This document shows positions 44,601 to 54,558 of a DNA stretch of 64,000 nt, piece after piece. Positions within the stretch are counted from its first letter, which is position 1; each line of letters begins with the position of its first letter. Source of the DNA: Polycyclovorans sp. (GTDB taxonomy: Bacteria > Pseudomonadota > Gammaproteobacteria > Nevskiales > Nevskiaceae); contig PAKU01000037.1 in NCBI GenBank assembly GCA_002706265.1, positions 1 through 64,000 of the forward strand, given 5' to 3'. The notes below the pieces were generated by a model. The model was given only the letters and a program-made list of their open reading frames with translations, was not told where the DNA came from and ran no database searches. A program made the position numbers and the translations under genes.

Positions 44601-44964
44601 GCGGCAGACGGTCGCCCACCTTGAGGTCGAAGCGACGACCGTCCAGCCACGACCGGGGCGGCAGGCGTTGCATGGCACTGTCGGCCGTGGCCAGCAACAG
44701 CGCCGGCTCGCCATCGGCCAGCGCGGCGAGCGCGGCCATGCGCTGCGACACGACCTCCTGATGCGGTGAGAACGGGTCGTAGGGCAGGACTTCGGTGTCG
44801 GCCAGGTGGATCAGCCGCAGGCGATCGGCCAGAAAGAACTGCAACAGCCCTTCAAGACGATAGGCGTGCTGCTCGTGATCGGTGATCAGGACGGTCAGAC
44901 CGGGATGCGCCAGCGCAGCACGCGCCGCCGCCAGGGCATCGGCAGTGAGGTTCACTAAGGACAA
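41611..44964 (-). CDS. mfd: Transcription-repair coupling factor
   Basis: DNA translocase (1117 residues) that removes stalled RNA polymerase and recruits UvrA. N-terminal UvrB-like domains contain HQEVVSQRMAAL. The RNA-polymerase-interacting Tudor-like module contains VHVQQGVGRYLGLERL, the helicase core has GDVGFGKTEVALRA (Walker A) and DEEHRFGVRHKEKLK (Walker B), and motif VI is QLRGRVGRSHHRAYAYLL. The C-terminal D7 domain is present. Slightly short at the N terminus compared with E. coli (1148). The start is TTG 44964 or GTG 44955; neither has a clear ribosome-binding site. csiV follows, translationally coupled. Confidence 0.96.
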   Translation of the reverse strand: MSLVNLTADALAAARAALAHPGLTVLITDHEQHAYRLEGLLQFFLADRLRLIHLADTEVLPYDPFSPHQEVVSQRMAALAALADGEPALLLATADSAMQRLPPRSWLDGRRFDLKVGDRLPLARFRERLIHAGYAAVTEVQTQGEFAVRGALLDLFPMGSTVAYRIDLFDEDIESIRTFDPDTQRSQDKVDHIHLLPAREFPTDRDGIEGFRRRYREAFAGDPARSRIYSEVSKRVMPGGIEAYLPLFFDDTACLADYLPADTRLFVACDLRDQLDRDWKQIGERYERYSGDLSRPLLPPETLYLNPRQALDRLLPFERIEGRPAISALPETPEAVLDYCTATEGRVLFVAESAGRREVLIERLRRNGLAPALLDSWPEFERQTKRFSVVLGPVDQGLIDAHNGYGIVPETALTGRAPTATIRRTRAQRVRDPDTLLRDLSSLQIGAPVVHVQQGVGRYLGLERLDAGGVATEYLVLEYGGGDKLYVPVASLSLIHRYTGGDDSGAPLHNLGADKWKKARDKAQSKAHDVAAELLQIQARRQAQSGQALALDEPDYQRFCDGFPFEPTPDQQKAIDAVLADLLAERPMDRVVCGDVGFGKTEVALRAVFAAARSGRQVCVLAPTTLLAEQHAKNFNDRFADWPIRVAAMSRMRTAKEQKAMLDQLEKGSLDVVIGTHRLLQPDVKFKNLGLVVVDEEHRFGVRHKEKLKNLRANVDLLTLTATPIPRTLNMSLAGLRDLSIIATPPANRIAIKTTVSEWDNGVVVEAIQRELRRGGQVYFLHNEVADIELFAKNLHDLVPEGRIRIAHGQMRERELEQVMLDFYHQRFNILVCTTIIESGIDVPSANTILIDRADHLGLAQLHQLRGRVGRSHHRAYAYLLVPSKRGLSPDAEKRLDAIEALGELGSGFALATHDLEIRGAGELLGDDQSGQIEEIGFTLYAELLARAVKAIQRGALSDAPFGQSECEVDLGVSALIADDYLPDIATRLTFYKRISEASDADTLDALKAEMIDRFGVLPEATARLFDQASLRIELVARGFSRARIGPKSAALDFGPVARFDPLQLVMLVQKAPKLYRLEGQKRLHVHADFSNPAERIERLAPLFKLLPPIAPPESPP

Positions 44965-45083
44965 GACAGTGCAATGAAGGGCGCGTAGTGTAGCGGGCCG
45001 CGTGTCCGGCCCCGATCCCGGCCCCGATCTGGACCCCGGACCGTTGCAGGGTGAATGGCCCCGTCAGTGCATAGGAGCGTCAA

Positions 45084-45785
45084 ATGCGTTCAATCAGTCA
45101 CATCATCATTGCGGTCGTGCTGGCCGCCGCGGCGGTCGTCGCCTCGACGCAGATTGCCGACGGCCTGCGGCAGTTTCGCCTGTCGGACCGAAATGTGACG
45201 GTCAAGGGGCTGGCGGAGCGTGAAGTGGCCGCCAATCTGGTGATCTGGCCGGTCAATTTTGTTGAGGCCGACAACAGCCTGGACAAGCTCTACGATCGCC
45301 TGGAATCCCACACCGTCGCGGTGCGCACCTACCTGAAACGACTTGAGGTGAGCGATGCCGAGGTCAGCGTGGGCCTGCCCAGGGTGCAGGACATGCAGGC
45401 CGAGGCCTACGGCGGCAACATCGACAGGCCGTTCCGCTATCGCGGCGAGCTGACGCTGACGGTGCGCAGCGCCCAGGTCGCGGCGATGAAGGGCGCCATC
45501 CAGAACGCGGGCGAGCTGGTGCGCAACGGCGTGGTGTTCGGGGCCTACAACGAGCCGCCGCAGTTCATCTTTACCGAACTCAACGCGCTCAAGCCGGGCT
45601 TGCTGGCCGAGGCCACCGCCAACGCGCGGCTGGCCGCCGAGCAGTTCGCGGCCGACTCCGGCAGTGAGGTGGGCGTGATTCGCGACGCCAATCAGGGCGT
45701 GATCAGCATCAGCGATCGGGATGCGGCAACCCCTGACATCAAGGTGGTGCGGGTGGTGTCGACCATTCAGTACCAGTTGCAGTAG
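45084..45785 (+). CDS. SIMPL-domain (DUF541) exported protein
   Basis: 233 residues with an uncleaved or cleavable N-terminal hydrophobic segment (about 5-24) and a SIMPL/DUF541 domain: VTVKGLAEREVAANLVIW, LTLTVRSAQVAAMKGAI and AAEQFAADSGSEVGVIRDANQG. Members oligomerise into large periplasmic or membrane-bound assemblies, and some have been linked to oxidative-stress tolerance; a reaction is not known. Preceded by a 119-base gap after the divergent mfd start, with AGGAG before the ATG. Stands alone. Confidence 0.85.
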   Translation: MRSISHIIIAVVLAAAAVVASTQIADGLRQFRLSDRNVTVKGLAEREVAANLVIWPVNFVEADNSLDKLYDRLESHTVAVRTYLKRLEVSDAEVSVGLPRVQDMQAEAYGGNIDRPFRYRGELTLTVRSAQVAAMKGAIQNAGELVRNGVVFGAYNEPPQFIFTELNALKPGLLAEATANARLAAEQFAADSGSEVGVIRDANQGVISISDRDAATPDIKVVRVVSTIQYQLQ

Positions 45786-45793
45786 GGCCTCGG

Positions 45794-45822
45794 TCGCGCG
45801 TCATTCGCGCGTCATTCGCGCG
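45794..45822. repeat. 11-bp tandem repeat, 2.6 copies
   Basis: Unit TCGCGCGTCAT occurs at 45794-45804 and 45805-45815, then a partial TCGCGCG at 45816-45822. It lies just after the SIMPL-gene stop and about 170 bases before the FAD-reductase start. The 11-base spacing is near one helical turn; it may be a binding-site array or a neutral slippage product. Confidence 0.7.
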
Positions 45823-45992
45823 TTGCCGCAGGCATCGCTGCGCGTGTACCGCAGTCCGCGCCGGTGCCGGGCGCACGGCCCGCGCAACGCTGGGGTGTGG
45901 CACTCTTTGGCCCTGTATATAAAGCCGGTCAGGGTCAGCACAGTGCGCCTGGTCAGCGATCATTCGCACTCGCCAGTGAGGACCATTTCGAG

Positions 45993-47228
45993 ATGAGTAA
46001 CGTGGAAGCAAGCCAGACCGTGGTGATTGTGGGGGGTGGACAGGCCGCCGGTGAGACCGCTCTGGAGCTGCGCAAGCAGGGATTCGAAGGCCGCGTGGTC
46101 ATTCTCAGTGAAGAGTCGCAACCGCCCTACAAGCGCCCGCCGCTGTCGAAAGCCTATCTGGCCGGCAGCGTTCAGCAGGAACAGCTGTTCGTCATGCAGC
46201 CGGCGATCCTTGAAAAGCACCGCATCGATTTCAACGGGGGCACCAAGGTGACCGCCATTGACCGCATCAAGCAGGAAGTGATTCTGGCCGACGACCACCG
46301 GGTCACCTACGACCGGCTGGTGCTGGCCACCGGCGGGCGTGCCCGGCCGTTGCCGGTGCCGGGCGCGGACGCTGCCAACGTGTTTTTGCTGCGCAGCATC
46401 GACGATGTGACGCGCATCCGCGCGCGCTGCGCCGAGGGCAAGCGGGCGGTGATCGTCGGGGGCGGCTTTATCGGCCTGGAAGTGGCGGCGGTGCTGCTCA
46501 AGCAAGGGTTGAACGTGACCGTGCTGGAAGGTCTGGACCGCGTGCTGGCCCGCGTCACGGCGCCCGAGGTCTCGGCCTTCTTCGAGCGCGTGCATCGCGA
46601 AGCCGGGGTCACCCTGCACACCGGCGCCCAGGTGGCCGAGCTGGTGGGCGCCCCCGAAGTGACCGCCGTGAAGCTGACCGACGGCCGCGAAATTGCGGCC
46701 GACTTCGTGATTGCCGGCATCGGCCTGATTCCCAACACCGAACTTGCCGCCGAAGCCGGGCTGGTGGTCGACAACGGCATCGTGGTGGATGAGTTCGCCC
46801 AGACCAGCGACCCGCTGATTTATGCGGCCGGCGATTGCACCAATCATCCCAGCGCCTTTCTTGAGCGGCGCGTGCGGCTGGAGTCGGTGCAAAACGCGAT
46901 GGAGCAGGGGCGCATCGTCGCCCGCAACCTTCTGGGCAAGGCCGAGCCTTATCAGAATGTGCCCTGGTTCTGGTCGGACCAGTACGACCTGAAATTGCAG
47001 ATGGTCGGCATCTCGACCGGCTACGAGCAACTGGTGCTGCGCGGCAATCTCGAGACCGACCGCAGCTTCGCGGCGTTCTACCTGAAAGGCGGCAAGCTCA
47101 TCGCCGCCGACGCCGTCAGCCGGCCACAGGAGTTCATGGCCGCCAAGAAGATGGTCGCCCAAGGCAAGGTGGTGGATCCCGCAGTGCTGGCCGACCCGGA
47201 GGCCTCGCTCAAGGACCTGGCGGTTTGA
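45993..47228 (+). CDS. FAD-dependent NAD(P)H oxidoreductase (ferredoxin/rubredoxin reductase type)
   Basis: 411 residues. N-terminal FAD-binding VVIVGGGQAAGETALELR, the NAD(P)-binding second Rossmann motif AVIVGGGFIGLEVAAVLLKQG, and the late FAD motif SDPLIYAAGDCTNHPS place it in the putidaredoxin/rubredoxin reductase family. The start ATG 45993 is preceded by GTGAGGA; the longer frame upstream has no initiation signal. It would pass electrons to a small iron-sulfur partner, often for a monooxygenase, but none is encoded nearby. A TATATAAAG stretch at about 45915 might belong to its promoter, though no paired -35 is seen. Confidence 0.9.
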   Translation: MSNVEASQTVVIVGGGQAAGETALELRKQGFEGRVVILSEESQPPYKRPPLSKAYLAGSVQQEQLFVMQPAILEKHRIDFNGGTKVTAIDRIKQEVILADDHRVTYDRLVLATGGRARPLPVPGADAANVFLLRSIDDVTRIRARCAEGKRAVIVGGGFIGLEVAAVLLKQGLNVTVLEGLDRVLARVTAPEVSAFFERVHREAGVTLHTGAQVAELVGAPEVTAVKLTDGREIAADFVIAGIGLIPNTELAAEAGLVVDNGIVVDEFAQTSDPLIYAAGDCTNHPSAFLERRVRLESVQNAMEQGRIVARNLLGKAEPYQNVPWFWSDQYDLKLQMVGISTGYEQLVLRGNLETDRSFAAFYLKGGKLIAADAVSRPQEFMAAKKMVAQGKVVDPAVLADPEASLKDLAV

Positions 47229-47494
47229 TCGGTTCGGCGGTCTGAAAAAAATCAGAAGCCAGGGGGGTGTGTCTGGCGTTCAACATCGAGCGCCCGGCAG
47301 TCCCCAGCGAGGCGGAAACGGGAGGGTCGGGCTCGCGTTCGTGCCGTGTGGGTCATAAGTTGACCCACCAGTTCGCGTAGCCGCCCGCAGCGTGGCGCAG
47401 CCTTGTCCAGCCTCCACCGCGCCAGTCGGCGGCCTGAAGCCCGACGTCACACGCGGGTTCGGGAAGCCATCAAGCGCGACAACGACGCGTTCGA

Positions 47495-47821
47495 TCAGGA
47501 CTCGACGGGCAGGCGCATGCGCTCAGCAGGCACTGCGGTCAGGCGCACACCAAGAGCGGCGCACACGCGCTGCACGGTGTCGAAGCGCGGCTGGGCCCCC
47601 GGGCGAAGCGCTTTGCTCAGCGCCTCACGGGCGAGCCCAGAGGCGTTCGCAATGTCGGTCATGCCGCGTGCGCGGGCGATGGTACCAAGGGCGCCAGCCA
47701 GCGCGGAGGGGTCGTTTCCTTCGAGCACCACGGCCAGGTATTCGGCAATGGCCTTGTCATCTGGCAGGTGCTCGGCCGCGTCGAACCCGGGCAGCTCGGA
47801 CAGCTTGATCGTTTTGCTCAT
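47495..47821 (-). CDS. HI1420-type addiction-module antitoxin (XRE-like), without intact toxin
   Basis: 108 residues from ATG 47821. The start MSKTIKLSELPGFDAAEHL plus IAEYLAVVLEGNDPSALAGA is the recognisable N terminus of the HI1420/DUF-type antitoxin family, followed by a helix-turn-helix (about 60-95, MTDIANASGLAREALSKALR). Such proteins repress their own operon and neutralise a RelE/HigB-like toxin encoded immediately upstream. Here only the C-terminal tail of that toxin remains, read in the same frame. It lies just downstream of the tRNA-Leu 3' end, in a poorly coding stretch, consistent with an acquired and decayed element. Confidence 0.82.
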   Translation of the reverse strand: MSKTIKLSELPGFDAAEHLPDDKAIAEYLAVVLEGNDPSALAGALGTIARARGMTDIANASGLAREALSKALRPGAQPRFDTVQRVCAALGVRLTAVPAERMRLPVES

Positions 47822-47911
47822 CGCTTCATCCTCAATGAGGCGGGCCAGTTGCTTGGCAGAAGCAATGTCTTTGGCCTGTGTGGACTTGCCACGGCCGCGG
47901 CAGCTTTGATC
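47822..47911 (-). pseudogene. C-terminal remnant of a HI1419/HigB-like toxin gene
   Basis: The frame directly upstream of the antitoxin ATG reads GRGKSTQAKDIASAKQLARL. Toxins of this family end in the pattern GGDKSTQxKDIxxAKxLA, so the match is good, and it sits exactly where the toxin's end should be. Sequence further upstream (about 47912-48061) does not resemble the toxin body, and there is no stop between the remnant and the antitoxin. The toxin is therefore 5'-truncated and probably dead. Confidence 0.6.
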
Positions 47912-48078
47912 AGCACGCAACACGCCCGAATCGAAGGCCGCCCGTGCACGCTGCGGGCCGCGACCGAGGCCCTGGGGTGCGAGGCTGTGGGCGGCGGGGG
48001 GAGGGTCCCATTGAGCCCGCTTGCGAGTGCGTCGAGCTTGCGTCAAATCAATGCAACGCATTGATTATCATTGAGTTG

Positions 48079-48166
48079 TGGTGCCTAGGAAGAGACTCGA
48101 ACTCTTACGAGGGGCTACCCCGGGGGATTTTGAATCCCCTGCGTCTACCAATTCCGCCACCCAGGC
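48079..48166 (-). tRNA. tRNA-Leu (anticodon CAA)
   Basis: The minus-strand sequence begins GCCTGGGTGGCGGAATTGGT and folds into a class II tRNA with a long variable arm (CGGGGTAGCCCCTCG region). The anticodon arm is GGGGA-TTCAAAA-TCCCC, giving CAA. The T arm holds GTTCGAGTC, and the acceptor CCTAGGC pairs with GCCTGGG; discriminator A and an encoded CCA end at 48079. It decodes UUG. A perfect TATAAT lies 16 bases before its 5' end. Confidence 0.95.
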
Positions 48167-48181
48167 ACGGGCAAGCGCGGC

Positions 48182-48187
48182 ATTATA
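48182..48187 (-). promoter_or_regulatory. -10 element of the tRNA-Leu promoter
   Basis: TATAAT on the minus strand, followed by a GC-rich discriminator (GCCGCGC) of the kind seen at stringently controlled tRNA promoters. No good -35 hexamer is found at 16-18 bases, so the promoter may rely on other contacts. Confidence 0.6.
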
Positions 48188-48232
48188 CGCGGCCCCGAAG
48201 CGAAGTGAGTGGCGCACAACTGGTCATGCCCG

Positions 48233-49254
48233 ATGCAACTGTCTGACTTTGACTACGTTCTGCCCCCGGCGCTGATCGCGCAGAGACCGCTGGCCGAGCG
48301 CTCGCAGGCGCGGCTGTTGGTGGTCAGCGATCGCGGCCTTGTCGATCAGCAGGTGCGGGCGCTGCCCGAGCTGTTGTCGCCCGGAGATCTGCTGGTGGTC
48401 AACGACACGCGCGTGGTGCCGGCGCGGCTGTTCGGCAACCGCGCCACCGGGGGGCGGATCGAGGTGATGGTCGAACGGGTGCTGGACCCGCGCCGCTTTC
48501 TCGCACAGCTGGCTTTCAGCCGCGCACCCAAGGTCGATGAGGTGTTGCAGGTCGAAGGTGTGCCGGTGCGCGTGGTGGGCCGCGATGGCGCGTTTTTCGA
48601 ATTGGCGCTGGTGCCCGACGGCGAAACCGTGCTGCCGTTTCTCGAGCGCTGCGGCAAGCTGCCCCTGCCGCCTTATATTCGCCATGCACCGGACGCCGAA
48701 GATGCGGTGCGTTATCAAACCGTGTTTGCCAGCACGCCGGGCGCGGTGGCGGCGCCCACGGCCAGTCTGCATTTCGACGATGCGTTGTTGCAGGCGCTGG
48801 ACGATCGCGGTGTGCGCCGCGTGACGGTGACGCTGCATGTGGGCGCGGGGACCTTCCAGCCGGTCCGCGTCACCGATCTGAGCCAGCACCGGATGCACGC
48901 CGAGCATTACGCCATTCCCCAGGCCACGCGCGAGGCGATTGCCAGGACGCGGCGCGACGGCGGCCGCGTGGTGGCGGTGGGCACCACGGTGTGCCGGGCG
49001 CTGGAGAGTGCCGCAGACGAAGACGGCCTGCCGCGTGTGGAGCAGGGCGACACGCGCCTGTTCATCACCCCCGGTTACCGGTTTCGGGTGGTTGACCGCC
49101 TGCTGACCAATTTTCACTTGCCCCAGTCCACGCTGCTGATGCTGGTCAGCGCCTTTGCCGGTCATGCGCCCATCAAGGACGCTTACGCTCATGCGATCAA
49201 ACAGTCCTACCGCTTCTTCAGTTATGGCGACGCCATGTTGCTGAGCCGCGCCGC

Positions 49255-49258
<4 letters not shown>
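48233..49258 (+). CDS. queA: tRNA preQ1(34) S-adenosylmethionine ribosyltransferase-isomerase
   Basis: Enzyme of queuosine synthesis that transfers the ribosyl part of SAM to preQ1 in tRNA, giving epoxyqueuosine. Family motifs: [17 protein letters not shown] at the start, [29 protein letters not shown], and [18 protein letters not shown] near the end. 341 residues, normal. ATG 48233 is chosen; a GTG at 48209 would add eight unconserved residues. The stop overlaps the unknown membrane protein gene (ATGA at 49255), which separates queA from tgt. Confidence 0.96.
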
Positions 49259-52309
<3,051 letters not shown>

Positions 52310-52425
52310 CCGCATCCCTCGCCGCCGTGGCCTCACGGCCTGCGGTTTGGGCGGACGCGCCCAGCAATAATCGCCGAAGCTTTCGGCGTAGCAGGGTGGC
52401 GAGCTGCCCGGATTCTGTTCGGCGC

Positions 52426-52848
52426 TCATGCCGCCGACCTGCGCGGCGGGCAGTAGGCCGCCCGCAACTGCGCCACCCCGCCGATGCCCTCGGTGAAGAC
52501 AAACAGCCACAGAATGGCGGGTGCGTTCTGGACCACGATGAACCAGCCCAGCAGCAGGGCAATGTAGCTGCGGCCCCAGGCGTCGATCACGCTCATCAGG
52601 CCGGTGGGGTGCAGCCAGCGCGCCACCACCCACACCGACACCAGCGCGCCCATGAGGCAGACAAACAGCAGCTGTACCGGCGCAAAGGTCGGCGCCTCGG
52701 CGGTGCCGCCGAGCAGGCCATTGCCCCAGTAGAGGAACCGCACGAACAGCTCCGCCCCCCAGGGGGTGGCGATCAGTCCGCCGGCGGCCGTGTCCAACGA
52801 GGCCCAGAAGCGGACGGTTCGGGCAGGCACATGATCAAAACGGGACAT
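52426..52848 (-). CDS. Small membrane protein of unknown function
   Basis: 140 residues. Two clear hydrophobic segments, about 57-77 (QLLFVCLMGALVSVWVVARW) and 93-115 (SYIALLLGWFIVVQNAPAIL), and an amphipathic stretch near 35-48. No known motif recognised. It stands alone on the minus strand between tgt and the divergent symporter gene. Smooth coding composition and clean length support a real gene, but I cannot assign a role. Confidence 0.6.
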   Translation of the reverse strand: MSRFDHVPARTVRFWASLDTAAGGLIATPWGAELFVRFLYWGNGLLGGTAEAPTFAPVQLLFVCLMGALVSVWVVARWLHPTGLMSVIDAWGRSYIALLLGWFIVVQNAPAILWLFVFTEGIGGVAQLRAAYCPPRRSAA

Positions 52849-52932
52849 GGGCAGACGCTCTGGCGGGGCAGGGTTTGATCGAGTTGCGGCGACTGGTTAG
52901 GGTCGTGGGCTTATCCGAGCAAAGGCAGCGCA

Positions 52933-54459
52933 ATGCTACAAGGTGCCGACTACGCCGTGATGGCGGTTTACGTGCTGCTGGTGACCGTGATCGGCTGGCG
53001 GGTCAGCCGGCGCGCGCCGACGGCCGACGACTTGTTCCTGGCCGGGCGCTCGCTGGGCTGGGGCGTGGTGGGTCTGTCGCTGTTCGCCTCCAACATTTCG
53101 TCCACCACCTTGATCGGCCTGCCCGGCGCCGCCTGGGAAAGCGGCATCTCGGTGGCCAATTACGAGTGGATGGCCGCCCTGGTGCTGGTGTTCAGCGCCT
53201 TTTTCATCGTGCCGAGATTGCTGCGCGCCGGGGTCACCACCGTACCGGAGTGGCTGGAGCAGCGCTTCGACGGCCGGCTGCGCCGCTACCTGTCGGCGGT
53301 GAGCATCGTGTTGTCGATCGTGCTCGACACGGCGGGCAGCCTTTACGCCGGCGCGGTGGTGCTGATGACCTTCATGCCCGGCCTCACCCTGGGCTGGACC
53401 TGTGCGGCCATGGCCCTGTTCGCCGGCGTGTACACCATTGCCGGCGGCCTGCGGGCGGTGGTCTACACCGACGTGCTGCAGACGGTCGTGCTGCTGGTGG
53501 GCTCGGCGGTGCTCTGCGGCATCGTGCTTTCGCGCTTCGATTTTTCGTGGACGCAGATTCGCGACAGCGTCGGCGCCGATCATCTGTCACTGGTGCAGCC
53601 GCTGGATGATCCCGCCATGCCGTGGCTGGGGCTGCTGATCGGTGTGCCGGTGCTGGGTTTCTACTACTGGACGATGAACCAGTACGTGGCGCAGCGGATT
53701 CTTGGCGCGCGCAATATCGAACAGGCCACCAGGGGCGCGCTGCTGGCGGCCGCGCTCAAACTGCTGCCGTTGTTCTTGATGGTGCTGCCCGGCGCGCTCG
53801 CGGCGAGCCTGTTCGTCGACCTGGAGCGTGGCGACCAGGTCTTCCCCATGCTGGTGCGCGAGCTGGCGCCGGTGGGGCTGGCGGGACTGATCCTGTCAGG
53901 GCTGATGGCGGCGATCATGTCCAGCGTGGACTCGGCACTGAATTCGGCATCGACCCTGATCACCGTCGATTTCGTGCGCCCTCGACGGCCGGACATGTCT
54001 GCCCGGGCGCAGGCGGCCCTGGGGCGCTGGATCACCCTGGGGCTGATGCTGTTCGCCGCGCTCTGGGCGCCGATGATCGATCGCTTTCCGGGACTGTTCA
54101 ATTACCTGCAGCAGGGCTTTGCCTATGTCACGCCGCCGCTGGTCGCGGTCTTCCTGCTGGGGCGCTTCTGGCCGCAGCTGGGCAGCGTGGCGGCCTTCCG
54201 CGCAGTCGTGCTGGGCCATGTCATCAGCGCAGCGTTGTTCGCCGCCGCGCAGTGGGGCTGGCACGCGGTGCATTTCACCATCGTGGCCGGGGCCCTGTGT
54301 CTGCTCACCGCAGCGCTGGCCGTGGGCCTGCAGCTTCTGCGCGGGGTCGACACCCTGGCGCTGGCCGACGACCTCACCCCGCCACAGGCACCGGCCCTGA
54401 AGCGCATGGCCTGGGGCCTGGTTGCCGCGGTGGTGGTCATGGTCCTGGCGTTTTGGTGA
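52933..54459 (+). CDS. Sodium:solute symporter (SSS family)
   Basis: 508 residues with about 13 hydrophobic segments. SSS hallmarks: FLAGRSLGWGVVGLSLFASNISSTTLIG around helix 1 (read as two short blocks) and GLMAAIMSSVDSALNSASTL around the sodium-site helix 8. It resembles SGLT-type and related bacterial sugar or solute carriers more than PutP or PanF; substrate not assignable. Single gene, divergent from the small membrane protein and convergent with the SLC13-type gene, so context gives no clue. ATG 52933 starts the usual short periplasmic N terminus. Confidence 0.9.
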   Translation: MLQGADYAVMAVYVLLVTVIGWRVSRRAPTADDLFLAGRSLGWGVVGLSLFASNISSTTLIGLPGAAWESGISVANYEWMAALVLVFSAFFIVPRLLRAGVTTVPEWLEQRFDGRLRRYLSAVSIVLSIVLDTAGSLYAGAVVLMTFMPGLTLGWTCAAMALFAGVYTIAGGLRAVVYTDVLQTVVLLVGSAVLCGIVLSRFDFSWTQIRDSVGADHLSLVQPLDDPAMPWLGLLIGVPVLGFYYWTMNQYVAQRILGARNIEQATRGALLAAALKLLPLFLMVLPGALAASLFVDLERGDQVFPMLVRELAPVGLAGLILSGLMAAIMSSVDSALNSASTLITVDFVRPRRPDMSARAQAALGRWITLGLMLFAALWAPMIDRFPGLFNYLQQGFAYVTPPLVAVFLLGRFWPQLGSVAAFRAVVLGHVISAALFAAAQWGWHAVHFTIVAGALCLLTAALAVGLQLLRGVDTLALADDLTPPQAPALKRMAWGLVAAVVVMVLAFW

Positions 54460-54558
54460 GCGGGGCGGGGACCGGGTGCCGCCGGCCCGACACGCCCGCA
54501 GCCTGACGCATGCGGCACAGCTTGCCCGGCGGCCGCCGCGCGCTGCCGTGCGCCGCGT

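Noticed and set aside
41704-44769. Long plus-strand frames opposite mfd
   Set aside because: Gln/His/Gly-rich translations typical of antisense frames of high-GC genes.
45899-45914. TGGCAC...GGCC as a sigma-54 promoter before the FAD reductase
   Set aside because: The GG-N10-GC spacing is not met; the -12 GC is absent.
47237-47265. TCTGA/TCAGA hairpin with poly-A loop after the FAD reductase
   Set aside because: A five-base stem without a T tract is too weak for a terminator.
48170-48232. preQ1 riboswitch before queA
   Set aside because: The gap to the tRNA-Leu gene is only 66 bases, occupied by the opposite-strand promoter; no pseudoknot-like sequence seen.
52372-52388. Perfect 7-bp hairpin CGCCGAA/TTCGGCG after tgt as terminator
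   Set aside because: No T tract follows on either strand; possibly chance in GC-rich DNA.
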